Below the pieces are notes generated by a model, which did no database searches, had not been told where the DNA came from, and saw only the letters and a program-made list of their open reading frames with translations. A DNA stretch of 64,000 nt, taken from contig VSDK01015859.1 in the NCBI GenBank assembly GCA_009767595.1, positions 162,964-226,963 of the forward strand. Direction: 5' to 3'. Of this stretch, positions 42,801-48,839 are shown one piece after another; the stretch's first letter is position 1, and every line of letters starts with the position of its first letter. This DNA is from Symbiodinium kawagutii. Its lineage: Eukaryota > Sar > Dinophyceae > Suessiales > Symbiodiniaceae. A program made the position numbers and the translations under genes.

Positions 42801-44256
42801 AGTGATCGTGGTATAAGAGTTTATATGCGGGTGATGCTCATAGTTTATACGTTAAAATGATATGTGTTTAAAACTATTTGTGTGCGTTAGCCCATTCTAA
42901 TTCTTGGTGGATATAAAAATCATTGCATATCATGGCTGTCTTGGCCTGCTATCAAGCGTACCCGAGAAATGTATGATCCTTTTTCGGGAACACAGGTTGT
43001 GAAGTTGGTATTATTCTAAACTGACACGCTGGGGTTCATTTGTCATCCAGCTAATGACTGTTCTTTGAAGCTGGAGATCATCTACAAACCGTCACTATCC
43101 ACTCTCACTGTGGGTGATATTGAAAGGTCAGTTGTCCACTTTTTGAAGGTTTCGCGGCCGTGCGGCACCAAGTTCTCCATGATGCTTCAAGCAGCTGGAG
43201 TTTTCCATTGCTAAGCGGTGTACTGGGAACATAAACGAAATGCTGACCAGTCGGGTTACCCTGCTGCCTTGATGTGGCGTGCACAGTAGTGATTTCCAGC
43301 GACAGCTGAACTGCCGTTGGAAGGGTTGACTTGCCAAGCTGTGGAGGTCAAAGTCGTTCCGCAGTGGATCCTGAATGCAATCTTCCAGTTAAAGGCATGG
43401 AGGGAACACGGCCGGGCAGAAGCAGCATCCATTCATGATTGGTAGAAGCAGTGAATTGGCCACAATGAATGCAAAAATCGTATCTCACTGGCAATACTTG
43501 CAAGGGTTTGAGGAATGATTTGGGATAAGCAGCACCAGTTCAGGAATGTGCTGCATATTTATGATTTATGTTTGCATCAGATATGGATGAAACTGCACGT
43601 GCATGTGCACGACCAGTGGGCGCATGTGCCCAGTGGTAGTGGTGAGGAGGTTTCAATGGCTTTATTGGTCAACCAGGGCTAGTGGATGGTCATAACTGCT
43701 GATGATCATTTGATTAATGTTTGACAAGCACATTCTCGAGGTGGATTGTAACAACCAACTAATCATGACTAATGTGTGGTTTCAAAGGTATGTTCATTTC
43801 CATCCTTAAACTAGGTCAAGACGCTGTTAATGACCTGGGTAATTTGCTTAAACTAGGGTCTCAAAGGCCAGGAGTTATCAGGATTCCCTGGACGTATGTG
43901 CGCAGGAGCTATCAGGATGGTTCTAACCAAATGCCTGTTTTGGTTGTGTTTTAAATTGTACGGATTTGAACGAACGTACAGCTTCTGAAACAGGATAATG
44001 GATATATAATTGGTATACTCAGTGATTTACATTTGTTTACATAGTTGGTATACCAAGGATAATGGATACACAATGGATACATAGGATAACGGATACATAG
44101 TTGTATACATTTGCTTTTGTTTCGATCACCCACTTTGCCGGTTTCAGTTTTCACCACCTGCTGCTACTCCTAGAGCCTCAGGTGGATTTGTCTCCGCTCA
44201 ACGTCTTTGGTGCTGCACTGGTGCTACTGGCCACAACTCTATATGTTGCTTGGCGG
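17713..44256 (+). CDS. 17-exon DMT-superfamily membrane transporter
   Basis: Exons 17713-17817, 18828-18865, 21505-21639, 22656-22699, 23557-23634, 28566-28602, 29990-30023, 30969-31014, 31279-31340, 35135-35170, 36501-36558, 37866-37899, 39535-39592, 40872-40967, 42284-42343, 43347-43394 and 44182-44256 total 1,044 nt, or 348 codons without internal stop. Hydrophobic segments fall near residues 31-55, 66-84, 112-134, 135-153, 159-179, 188-208, 232-252, 271-293, 295-318 and 327-347: ten helices, as in triose-phosphate/nucleotide-sugar carriers of the DMT superfamily (usually 300-400 aa). Typical blocks are GILFGLKYGITNWGLQLVP, HLLLQSTDVIWT, APLVPLLVNL and SPLNVFGAALVLL. Donors are six GT, six GC and four GA; acceptors are AG|G in 14 of 16. 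It probably moves a phosphorylated metabolite or nucleotide sugar across an internal membrane; substrate unknown. The C-terminus and the exon 2/3 junction are uncertain. Confidence 0.82.
18254..18288. repeat. CA-rich microsatellite
   Basis: Imperfect (AC)n with CCACCC interruptions, inside transporter intron 1. Confidence 0.9.
18460..18584 (-). mobile_element. Family A element
   Basis: GGGGAGTTTCTCAAGTCATA, GGGGTACCCCC and, at the far end, TTAAGAAACCACCATAT. The centre is more diverged than in other copies. Confidence 0.65.
18828..18865 (+). CDS. Transporter exon 2 (tentative)
   Basis: After an excellent acceptor the frame YLLCLGNFLPA continues helix 1. The end shown uses GG|GCGCTA (GC donor) so that it joins 21,505 in phase. 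An alternative is G|GCAACT at 18,843 joined to 21,486. Other frames of the same island are also open, including a reverse frame PPFWYDVELAPPCWEEV, so assignment rests on the join. Confidence 0.5.
19070..19165 (+). mobile_element. Family B element
   Basis: AGTGGTTTTATTGACATTTT, TCACTAACAATTGGTTGG, TTCATATTTTTCACAGGGG and GCTGAAACCACCAACCAG. The left terminus is diverged. Confidence 0.75.
20002..20110 (+). mobile_element. Family A element
   Basis: AATGGTGGTTCCTCAAAATA, GGGAGCCCCAAAAATG, TTGGTTTACTATTG, GGGGGTACCCCTATTTTGAG and AAACACCCAAAT, near-consensus. Confidence 0.85.
21505..21639 (+). CDS. Transporter exon 3
   Basis: Forty-five codons with LLAAVNRCFARC followed by the hydrophobic VATAFLQLALVSLVLGL (helix 2). 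It ends GGGGATCG|GAGCCT, a GA-type donor, so that R completes with the G opening exon 4. The 5' limit is uncertain: AG at 21,504 is used here, while 21,485 and the AG|GTGGCG at about 21,553 are alternatives. Intron 3 (21,640-22,655) shows no element or gene. Confidence 0.68.
22656..22699 (+). CDS. Transporter exon 4
   Basis: CAGCTACCAG|G opens NQSWIFGPHFRYKL, a loop between helices 2 and 3, ending TTGA|GCCGCT (GC donor). Joining A to GA of exon 5 gives an uninterrupted frame. Confidence 0.75.
22799..22865 (+). mobile_element. Family A remnant, right half
   Basis: GGTTGGTTTAATAGTTGAGC, TGGATGATAACTGGGGGTAC and CATTTTGAGAAAGCA. Confidence 0.6.
22933..23040 (+). mobile_element. Family A element
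   Basis: TTGGTGGTTTCTTAATGCAG, AAAAAGGTTTGTTTATTACT, GATTTGGGTGTGCCCC and ATTTGAGAAGCACCC. Confidence 0.75.
23196..23310 (+). mobile_element. Family A element
   Basis: GCTTTCTCAAAATAGGGGTA, an extra TTTGTATCC, GACTGGTTCGTTACTA, GATGATTTGGGGGCAACCC and TTTCGACAAACACTCAT. Confidence 0.75.
23557..23634 (+). CDS. Transporter exon 5
   Basis: Reads YCAPVGILFGLKYGITNWG then LQLVPVG, helix 3 and the start of helix 4 and the most family-like block of the gene. It ends GTGG|GTCTCT; the leftover G pairs with GC of exon 6 to keep glycine. Frame and strand here are well supported. Confidence 0.85.
23855..23955 (+). mobile_element. Family A element
   Basis: A diverged left end, then AAAATGGATTGTTTCTTGCT, GGGATGATTTAGAGAGTCC and CCTATTTTGAGAAACACTCA. 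It abuts the next copy, sharing the CATATG junction. Confidence 0.65.
23952..24060 (+). mobile_element. Family A element, near-consensus
   Basis: TATGGTGGTTTCTCAAAATA, GGGGTACCCAAAAAATGG, TTGGTTTATTACTC, GATTTAGAGGATCCGC and TTCAGAAACGCTCATAT. Intact at both ends. Confidence 0.85.
24192..24312 (+). mobile_element. Family C element, near-consensus
   Basis: ATATGGCGAGCTGGGTCAAT, AACCAACCAATAATGGGGG, CAGTAATAATAGGGAAAAC, TTAATGATGGGGAACCAGGG and TTTTGACCCACAGCCATATG. This copy is used as the reference for the family. Confidence 0.8.
25058..25130 (+). mobile_element. Family C remnant
   Basis: ATGGCTATGGGTCAATATAA followed by a diverged interior (ATAATTGGGGATACAG). The right terminus is lost just before the retroelement. 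Confidence 0.5.
25130..27710 (+). pseudogene. Decayed retroelement polyprotein (CCCH and CCHC fingers)
   Basis: A chain of coding-like segments in different frames, all forward. 25,160-25,450 has RRLHRWGKCGAKPG then YDAACRHCWP, a Cys-rich block. 25,792-26,300 is a charged, coiled-coil-like segment. After a one-base shift near 26,300 the frame resumes with IIEHGAGNLKIRPGKA and EELRLRLRRVGVAWL. A TAA interrupts it at about 26,463, then the frame continues FRRLSDHIVGK and YELEVRKRAYQ. After a second shift near 26,740 it reads CFRFNNGNC (CCCH-type finger, from 26,873) and a perfect C-x2-C-x4-H-x4-C knuckle. Downstream fragments reach about 27,710. The layout suits a gag/nucleocapsid-like part of a retroelement; no reverse transcriptase is visible. 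It lies in sense within a host intron. Confidence 0.65.
26929..26970 (+). other. CCHC zinc knuckle inside the pseudogene
   Basis: Reads CKICFSEGHGKKDC, an exact C-x2-C-x4-H-x4-C spacing as in retroviral and retrotransposon nucleocapsid proteins. It directly follows the CCCH-like finger and a Gly/Lys-rich stretch (KGKGKGKSKE). Confidence 0.85.
27801..27906 (-). mobile_element. Family A element
   Basis: GTCGGTTTCTAGAAATAGGG, TACCCCTAAATCATCCAATA, CACCATTTTTGTGGGTCCCC and TCTTTTGAGAAACACACAT. Confidence 0.8.
27912..28005 (+). mobile_element. Family B element
   Basis: CTAGTTGGTGGTTTTAAGCA, GTGTTCCCTCATTTGG, TATTTCAGAGGGG and GTTGAAACCGCCAACCAG. It sits five bases after a family A copy. Confidence 0.75.
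28566..28602 (+). CDS. Transporter exon 6 (37 nt)
   Basis: Completes glycine, then IHLLLQSTDVIW: helix 4 with a polar Gln-Ser-Thr-Asp patch likely to face the transport path. It ends ATCTG|GACAAC (GA donor). An A/C-rich tract precedes it and a G/T-rich tract (GGTTAATGGTAGAGATTATA) follows. Confidence 0.82.
28778..28878 (+). mobile_element. Family B element
   Basis: CTGGTTGATGGTTTTCAACA, TTTTTCCCCAGTACG, GAAATGGTTTATGAAG and GCGTTGAAACCACCAACCAG. Preceded by the recurring ATTATAGTGGTC and ACCAACAATAGTGGTTG words. Confidence 0.75.
29200..29470. repeat. Minisatellite, TCTGGCATATTTTCTGGCAT type
   Basis: Repeats of TTCTATCTGGCATATTTTCC and near variants, period about 24 bp (two 12-bp half units). 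Because the period is a multiple of three, both strands stay open (forward Leu/Ala/Tyr/Phe-rich; reverse MPDRMPEN repeats). Regarded as repeat artefacts. Confidence 0.9.
29990..30023 (+). CDS. Transporter exon 7 (34 nt)
   Basis: G completes tryptophan, then TILLGAFANQE, the end of helix 4 and a loop ending in acidic residues. It ends CAGGAG|GACACT (GA donor). Confidence 0.8.
30484..30596 (-). mobile_element. Family A element
   Basis: TTTGGTGGTTTCTCAAGTCA, TAGGGTTACCCCTAAATCAT, GGTAATAAACCAACTG, GGGGCCCACATTTTGAGAAA and CCCTGATTT. Confidence 0.8.
30725..30832 (-). mobile_element. Family A element, diverged
   Basis: TTTCAAGATTGGGGACCCCC, AAATCATTTGTTAGATTAG, GATATACCAACCATCCTG and GCTTGAGAAATCACCAC. 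Confidence 0.65.
30969..31014 (+). CDS. Transporter exon 8 (46 nt)
   Basis: DIGIVEVAAAVLSAI plus one base: helix 5. It ends GCAATAG|GCCGCC (GC donor). The shortest intron follows (31,015-31,278, 264 nt, nothing in it). Confidence 0.82.
31279..31340 (+). CDS. Transporter exon 9
   Basis: GC completes glycine, then SSLIGMHAVDTLEAPLVPLL: the end of helix 5, a short loop and the start of helix 6. It ends CCCCTCCTC|GTCACG in phase 0. Confidence 0.85.
32229..32306 (+). mobile_element. Family C remnant
   Basis: CCATGGGTCTGGGTCCAACA and, at the right end, GGTACAGGGTTTTGACCCAC then AGCTGTATG. The interior is shortened. Confidence 0.55.
32505..32700. repeat. GATA/GATTGATT microsatellite block
   Basis: Mixed (GATTGATT)n and (GATAGATA)n, for example GATTGATTGATTGATTGATT at about 32,547. 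Reverse-strand frames read Asn/Gln/Ser-Ile repeats and are artefacts. Confidence 0.95.
32975..33010. mobile_element. Family A remnant, one arm
   Basis: GGGGGGGTACCATGATTTTG then AAAAACCACAAAT, a single arm. Confidence 0.45.
33231..33328 (+). mobile_element. Family A element
   Basis: GATGGTTTCTCAAGTCATGG, CCCAAAATGGTTGGTTTATG, GATGATTTGGGGCGTTACCC and CTATTGTAAGAACC. Confidence 0.75.
35135..35170 (+). CDS. Transporter exon 10 (36 nt)
   Basis: Twelve codons, VNLFPPFLLALC: the core of helix 6. It lies between CACAGCTGAG|G and TTGTGT|GTTCCT, phase 0 at both ends. Confidence 0.8.
35626..35726 (+). mobile_element. Family A element
   Basis: TGTGTGTTTTCAAAATAGGG, CATCATGGTTTACTATG, TTGGATGACGTGGGGGTACC and ACTATTGAAAAAGTAC. 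Confidence 0.65.
36294..36407 (-). mobile_element. Family A element, near-consensus
   Basis: GAGGTAGTTTCTCAAAATAG, TATCCCTAAATCATCCGTG, AATAAACCAACCATTTTTGG and CCCCTATTTTGAGAAACCAC. Confidence 0.85.
36501..36558 (+). CDS. Transporter exon 11
   Basis: VSTLRMGASELFRLDNRLA plus one base: the end of helix 6 and the central cytosolic loop, rich in charged residues. It ends GCAG|GTGGGG. The frame stays open past the donor, so the splice is inferred from the join with exon 12. Confidence 0.8.
36559..37865 (+). other. Transporter intron 11 (GT-AG, 1,307 nt)
   Basis: Mixed sequence with A/C-rich words at 37,020-37,120 and a family A arm at 37,672-37,700. No gene seen. Confidence 0.55.
37672..37700 (+). 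mobile_element. Family A remnant, left arm
   Basis: AGTGGTGGTTTATCGAAATA and AGGAGCCC match the left end only. Confidence 0.5.
37866..37899 (+). CDS. Transporter exon 12 (34 nt)
   Basis: GG completes glycine, then TMTPSEFTCI and AA, with lysine finished by exon 13: start of helix 7. It lies between CCGGCAACCAG|G and ATCAA|GTGCCT. A tRNA-like GGTTCGAACC 30 bases upstream is intronic chance. Confidence 0.78.
38045..38164 (+). mobile_element. Family C element
   Basis: GCGGCTATGGGTCAATATTA, GGGGATAATACCCAACAC, GGGAAAACAATGGCCAATAA and AACCAGGGGTAGATTTTGAC. A second GCGGCTATGGGTCAA lies at 37,971, suggesting an older copy beside it. Confidence 0.75.
38271..38377 (+). mobile_element. Family A element
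   Basis: ATGGTGGTTTCTCAAAATAG, CCCTAAAAATGGAGATCG, GATTTGGGGGGTACCCC and TTTGTGAAACACACAT. Confidence 0.85.
38698..38757. repeat. (TTG)n microsatellite
   Basis: About nineteen TTG units with one CTG interruption. Frames through it give poly-Leu, poly-Gln or poly-Asn, all artefacts. Confidence 0.95.
39325..39499 (+). mobile_element. Family B element, long form
   Basis: CTGGTTGGTGGTTTGAAACA, TTTTCCCTAGTAATCATTG, a repeated ATGGTTG interior, ACATGGTTGGTTGACAGGCA and GGTTCAACCACCAACCAG. At 175 bp it is longer than other copies; an internal duplication of the TAATCATT/ATGGTTG part explains this. Confidence 0.8.
39535..39592 (+). CDS. Transporter exon 13
   Basis: G completes lysine, then LALSSLTALCLAMLWESGT: helix 7. 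Ends GGTACC|GAGCCT (GA donor), phase 0. Confidence 0.85.
39593..40871 (+). other. Transporter intron 13 (GA-AG, 1,279 nt)
   Basis: The 5' end is a G/T-rich GATGATGG tract (39,670-39,960) with an (ATG)n core at 39,756-39,812. The 3' end is A/C-rich (40,370-40,850: CATCAACCC, AACCACTATAG). It is a clear example of complementary intron ends. Confidence 0.65.
39756..39812. repeat. (ATG)n microsatellite
   Basis: About seventeen GAT/ATG units, merging into degenerate GATGATGGTGGATGATG words. Confidence 0.95.
40872..40967 (+). CDS. Transporter exon 14 (96 nt)
   Basis: Thirty-two codons, ETKASWWSALLAESP then MGLLLMLLGGVFVLIFQ: a lumenal loop and helix 8. It ends TTTTTCAG|GCGGGG. A GC donor is required because the next exon must begin VNLTW in phase 0, and no GT lies at the join. 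Confidence 0.88.
40968..42283 (+). other. Transporter intron 14 (GC-AG, 1,316 nt)
   Basis: A family B remnant lies 43 bases in (41,011-41,048: TTTTTCATAGGGGCAGTTC). G/T-rich words follow (41,190-41,260), then a family A element, then an A/C-rich 500-base tail ending CACCTCGATAG|G. Confidence 0.65.
41635..41752 (-). mobile_element. Family A element
   Basis: GATAGGGGTACCCCCCCAAT, CATCCAATC, GGAATAAACTACC, a long G run and TTCTTGAGAAACGTCCATAT. Confidence 0.7.
42284..42343 (+). CDS. Transporter exon 15 (60 nt)
   Basis: Twenty codons, VNLTWLAGLTSVCTVG then IIGG: the end of helix 8 and start of helix 9. It ends GGGGGA|GCAACT (GC donor), phase 0. Confidence 0.88.
42344..43346 (+). other. Transporter intron 15 (GC-AG, 1,003 nt)
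   Basis: The 5' part is strongly G/T-rich (42,395-42,680: TTGATTGATTGAATGATTG, TTAGTATGGCTTAG). The rest is neutral, without elements. Confidence 0.6.
43347..43394 (+). CDS. Transporter exon 16 (48 nt)
   Basis: Sixteen codons, VKVVPQWILNAIFQLK: helix 9 and the loop before helix 10. It lies between AGCTGTGGAG|G and TTAAAG|GCATGG (GC donor), phase 0. Confidence 0.86.
43395..44181 (+). other. Transporter intron 16 (GC-AG, 787 nt)
   Basis: Mixed sequence; GGATAATGGATACA repeats near 43,990-44,100. No element or gene. Acceptor CTAGAGCCTCAG|G. Confidence 0.55.
44182..44256 (+). CDS. Transporter exon 17 (last recognised)
   Basis: VDLSPLNVFGAALVLLATTL then YVAWR: helix 10. If unspliced, the frame runs 13 codons into a family B remnant and stops at TGA 44,296-44,298. 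If a GC donor (GTT|GCTTGG or TG|GCGGTT) is used, a short tail exon may lie at about 44,385-44,470 after CTTGTGCAG|G. I cannot choose between them. Confidence 0.8.
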
Positions 44257-44311
44257 TTAACAACTGGTTGGTTGACTAATATTTTTCATAGTGGTTGAAA
44301 CCATCCACCAT
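44257..44311 (+). mobile_element. Family B remnant abutting the last exon
   Basis: AACAACTGGTTGGTTGACTA, ATATTTTTCATAGTGGTTG and AAACCATCCACCA, the right part of family B. It begins within a few bases of the last recognised coding codon. Confidence 0.65.
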
Positions 44312-45180
44312 TTTTTTCTTGTAGATGCCAGGTTCTGGATGGAGGGGTACCTGCACTGATCCTTGTGCAGGCTATGGGGCGTAGGCATTCCGTAGGTGTT
44401 GGGCGTAGGAGTGCGACTGTTCCCGGAGGCAACTTGCGTAGGCGGAGCTTGGAAGCACACTGCCGATGGACATAAGCTTACTGCCGAGTAGCAAATTGCT
44501 GCCCCGAGTCAGTACGATGATTATGAACCAATCATGAATAGCCAGATTGTATGATTAGGTGAGTCTCCCTTACTATACTAATGGCCCTTTTCCATCTATG
44601 CCATGCAAAAGGCAGTGGGTACGTATGCTACGTCCGTGCCATCCATGGTTTCCCAGGGTGAGGCCATCAGAAATGACCGCCACGGATCATCAACCTGCCA
44701 AAGGTTCTGGGGTTCACCATGGCCATCAACTAATCATCAACTATAGGCATTCACTAGCTGCCTTGAACTAATTATATATAGTTGATGAGTAGTTGATGAC
44801 TAGTTCAACTAATTCCCATTCACTAGCTGATTAGTTGATGATGAATCATCAAGAACCTGGGACTTTCTGATCCAGCAAGAACTCTTGATCAATCTTGTTG
44901 AGTTCCAGGGACGCACCTGGAGTTGTTGGTGGGCGGATTTGCTTGGCCATACCGTGTCAGCAATGCTAGTACGTCTAACTGTTAGAACTGTCATTGGTCA
45001 TTGACACTTTGGAACGGGCAAGCAACACTCTATCAGAAACGTTGATGAATAACTTTTGTCAGTATGAACTACATGTAATTAATTATTTGCAATCGACAGT
45101 AAAACAATGAAAGTGCATTAGTAGTGTGAATAGCTTTTGAAACAACATAATAGAGGCTTCTCTACCCTCATTAGATAACC
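44312..45180. other. 3' flank of the transporter gene
   Basis: A GC-richer island (44,330-44,470) could hold a tail exon or 3' UTR. A smaller one at 44,620-44,720 has no clear frame. ATTCACTAGCTG / CAACTATAGG words repeat at 44,730-44,830. Confidence 0.4.
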
Positions 45181-45614
45181 ATCATGCAGGAACATTAAGC
45201 ATCACAAAACATCATGAGTAATCATTAATTTGTATGAACTGTCACTAATCATTCTTCAATCATCATGCGCCAGTCTTAGCCACCATTCAGTACCAGCACC
45301 CACCTACAAGTATTGCTTAAGAATTGTTTCACCACAAACAAGCGTTTTAACAATCACCGTCATCATAAACAAGCATCATGAAGCATCACTTAAAACAATG
45401 TTTGACCATCATTGCCAACCATCGTTACTCTTTATGAACTATCACAAGCGTGCTTAGTCATTGTTGTCCCGCATTCACCGTAAGCATCACTCACAGTTCT
45501 AACGGATGGCCACACTGCCAGCTCCACCATTTTTGCTGAGAGAGCTACAACATCCAGACCCGCAACATCTCGTAGCCGTCTCTCCATGATTTCCACCAAC
45601 TATTCATGGAATTC

Positions 45615-45770
45615 GATGAATTTGGATACCTGTGCCTCAGCTTGCCACGGATTGAGGCCGTCGGAAGCTTGGGAAGCTCCAAACTGGTGGTGAGCCGTGA
45701 CACGTCGTCCAGCTCGCTGAGTCCTTTGAGCTTCAGGTGGAGCTGCTCATGGAGATGACGATAGGGACAT
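45615..45770. other. Exon-like island, strand unclear
   Basis: Forward frame after GTGCCTCAG: LPRIEAVGSLGSSKLV with a GTGAGC donor. Reverse frame: LHLKLKGLSELDDVSRL with very good codon endings. An A/C-rich tract lies before it and a G/T-rich tract after. Confidence 0.35.
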
Positions 45771-45779
45771 TGCTTTGTG

Positions 45780-45935
45780 CTTGGGTCATTATGGTTCAGC
45801 CATGATTGGTTTATAATTATGGTTAATTATGGTTAGTTATGGTTAATTATGGTTAATTATGGTTAGTTCATCCATGATTGGTAGTTAATGATTAATTTGT
45901 AGCCAATATTGTTTTTATAATCATGGTTAATAATG
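45780..45935. repeat. G/T-rich ATGGTTAATT repeat tract
   Basis: ATTATGGTTAATTATGGTTA repeated five times (about 45,812-45,870), then degenerate copies. Confidence 0.8.
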
Positions 45936-46050
45936 GATATGGTGGGTTCTCAAGTCATAGGGGTAACCCCCCAAAGCATCCAATATTAATCAGTTATAGG
46001 ATGAAATAAACCATTTTAAGGGTAGCCTCATTTTGAGAAACGCCCATATA
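45936..46050 (-). mobile_element. Family A element
   Basis: ATATGGTGGGTTCTC, AAGTCATAGGGGTAACCCCC, GCATCCAATATTAATCAG, GAAATAAACCATTTT and CATTTTGAGAAACGCCCAT. Confidence 0.82.
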
Positions 46051-46477
46051 GTGGATACGAGTGGTTGGTTCATGGTTGCTTATACTAGTGGATAGTACTT
46101 ACTAGTGATTACTAGCGGATACTAGTGGCTATGGTGGTTGATACAACCACAAACCATAAACATGGATTCTGTGAACATTGGAGATGTTTGTGGTTGGCTT
46201 GTGGTTGGCTCATGGCTGGTTTTCATTAGTGATACATGATGGTGGAGGACGATAAGTGGTGATTAATCAGGGTTGATGCCCAGAATCTCAACAATACATA
46301 GCTAGGCCAACCTTTGGGATGACCATTATAGCTGGTTGATAACTAGAGCTGGTTGACAAGATCATGATTGACTAGTAACTAAGAAGAAAAGGGACGTAAC
46401 ATACATAAGTGCACAACTATTTAGATTTCCTGCCTTCCCATCTTCCTTTTCATAACAGGTCCATACTGATCCCTTAG

Positions 46478-46538
46478 TGGGACAGGTCTTGTTCCCACTG
46501 AAGCGGAGCCTGGAACCCCGGATCGCCCAAGATTTCTT
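46478..46538 (+). CDS. Candidate exon, unidentified
   Basis: Between TGATCCCTTAG and TTTCTT|GTGAGG the frame reads GQVLFPLKRSLEPRIAQDF. Codon endings are mostly G/C. The acceptor is followed by T, not the usual G. No family is recognised. Confidence 0.4.
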
Positions 46539-46759
46539 GTGAGGAATGGCTGACAGGGCCGAGATTTTTTTAAGTAGACCACCTGCAGAGAACACGAAAT
46601 GCTTACTGTAAGATGGTTCATATATTCATGCAACAATGAATAGTGGTAGTGCCATTTTTGATATCAACATCACGAATTCGGAATTTGGCATGCCTTAGGC
46701 GTGCCCAGCGATGAAGGGGTGGGCCATAAGCAGGACAGACTTTCCTTCAGGGGATGACA

Positions 46760-47110
46760 CTCTTCAACAAATGTTTTGTTTTTTAATCAATAAGTTTTTA
46801 CACACTCCAATGTACACATGCAAATAAAGATATATAACTATACGTATATATATATATAGATGTATATACACAATAATAATATATATGCAAAAACGTTACA
46901 ACTACAGACGTCTCTATATACGTAATTTTGTCCCTAATATATATATATATATATATATATACACGTAGAACTTTTTACGTATTTCCATATCCACAACAAA
47001 AAAAACAAGTATTATTCAAATCAATGGCACATCGACCGGTTTAGCTTTTGTTGCCATGCCCTTCCTGGGGGGAGCCGACAGGTTGGCGTGTTCCTGGCCA
47101 TACCGTCGCC
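46760..47110. repeat. TA-rich block
   Basis: (TA)n runs at about 46,847-46,858 and 46,938-46,962 within A/T-rich sequence. No gene. Confidence 0.75.
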
Positions 47111-47153
47111 TGGATCAGTTCATGATGTCATGTTTGGCTGTTGTCTCTGTTAC

Positions 47154-47241
47154 CCCGATGCTCCATGTATGGCATATTTGCCTACATTTAGGTCATTTTG
47201 TAGGTAAATGTTGGTAGATATACCATACATGGAGCATCTGG
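47154..47241. repeat. Perfect-ended hairpin element
   Basis: CCCGATGCTCCATGTATGG and, 50 bases on, CCATACATGGAGCATCTGGG form nearly perfect 17-base arms; inner TACATTTAGG / TAGGTAAATG also pair in part. ACCATACATGGGCTAC at about 50,530 may be a relic of a second copy. Confidence 0.75.
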
Positions 47242-47729
47242 GTTTTAATTGGTTATGTGCGCGGTCGCAATCCCAAGTTTACTCCCAACAAGACTCCCTT
47301 AGTAAAAACATCAGCCGTATTGCTTGATGATAAACTTGTTTAATTTATTTTGGTCATCATATGCCGGCGTATATATATATAATTATATAGAGAGATATTG
47401 ATTTAGGCGGTACATGAACTCATCATATGCTTGTTTTGTCAGGTAAAACATGTATATAGTTATATGTGTACTTGGCATCCCTGAGTTTTCATCCAATGCT
47501 GGCAGGTCTTTACAGATACCCACATACACATATTCATGCATTTATATATTTATATACACATATGTGTACGTATGTACATTTATGTGTTATATGCAGATGG
47601 TTTTACATAAGATATATTTAGATACATGAAAATATGTTATACTTGTACCTATATATATATATATATATCTTTTTATATGCCATCCCTCGGTTTTTGTTGC
47701 CAGACTCTCCTTCCAGCTGGGAGCTCCAG

Positions 47730-47800
47730 GTGGCAGTCCAGACAGTGCTGTGTGGCCTCGGGCGATCTCTCCGAGAAGTTGTTGGAACCGGGCGCCTGCT
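47730..47800 (+). CDS. Candidate exon with GTAAGT donor
   Basis: GGGAGCTCCAG|G opens VAVQTVLCGLGRSLREVV then GTGRLL, ending CTGCT|GTAAGT. The leftover CT joins G at 48,763 to continue LRSFHDSPR. One of the best exon pairs outside the transporter gene. Product unknown. Confidence 0.6.
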
Positions 47801-48587
47801 GTAAGTCCCTGGGCCGGGATCCACCCAGGGATCCGGGAGAACCACGGGGTGGCCTTGTAACAAGATGTTGTCCGAGCATGGCTGGACAGTGACCAATCAT
47901 GATAGAATTTGCACATGGTTTTAATTATTATATTTTATATTATGTTCTATTTATGCACTTATATCCCGTGCATGTCTAGGGTTAAATGCAACTGCTTGAC
48001 ACCAATCGATAATCTTACTTTGTGCAACATTTTTTGAAGTGCGTTGATGATGAGTCTAAGGTGAGGTGGGGATTCCGCACACTTTATACAGTGGCCCTGA
48101 AAGCGACGATTCACAGACAGAGTGGTGGCTGACTCACAACCAGAATTGTTGTTAGTTGATTCGATGTCCGGTAGAATCAACTCGCAAAGAATCGGCTTAT
48201 ATTGTTAAACCAAATATTGGTAATTGCAAAATACTTCATTTTGATGGTTATCGTGGGACCCTATTTTTAGTCAACTGCGGTTTAATCATGATGATTGATC
48301 ATGAGTAGCAAACGGTACAAGAAGTTGATAGGGGATAGCAAGGAACGATATGGATCCTTTGGTTGATGTACATGGTGCGTGCTGAAATCATCAGTTTGTC
48401 AACAGGTAAATTGAGTGTTTTGCACTGGAAGTAGATCCTTGTTCTTTTTGATGCTGGTGCTAGCTGCTTGCATGGTCATTGTTTCACAGAAATAGGCCGT
48501 AGTTCACAGCTCGACCGGTGAAACTAGTGCAGGGTATTCATGGGATGTCAACAGCCCAAGGTGCCCTTGTCCCTTAGCCACATGTTA

Positions 48588-48710
48588 AATGGTGGTTTCT
48601 TAACGTAGGGGTACCCCCAAATCATCCAATACATCGCACAGTAGGTAGTCATTTATAGTGATAAATGATAAAGCATCAATTTTTGAGCAGTCCCTATTTT
48701 GAGAAAGTCC
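48588..48710 (-). mobile_element. Family A element
   Basis: ATGGTGGTTTCTTAACGTAG, GGGTACCCCCAAATCATCC, GATAAAGCATCAATTTTTG and CCCTATTTTGAGAAAG. It lies about 50 bases before the exon at 48,763. Confidence 0.8.
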
Positions 48711-48762
48711 AAGATGACGATGCGAGTAGTACCAGACGTGGAACCATCAGCGTCGTTGGCAG

Positions 48763-48800
48763 GAGAAGCTTCCATGATTCACCCCGAGCAACTGCCCTGG
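48763..48800 (+). CDS. Candidate exon, unidentified
   Basis: After CGTTGGCAG|G the frame continues from 47,800 as RSFHDSPRATAL. Donors GCAACT, GCCCTG or GTGGAA are possible. With a GC donor it joins 49,772 in phase (VLAWLPRDLQHAW). Confidence 0.5.
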
Positions 48801-48839
48801 GTGGAAACTAGCAGTGTTCAGAATTGCACAACCCACTAA

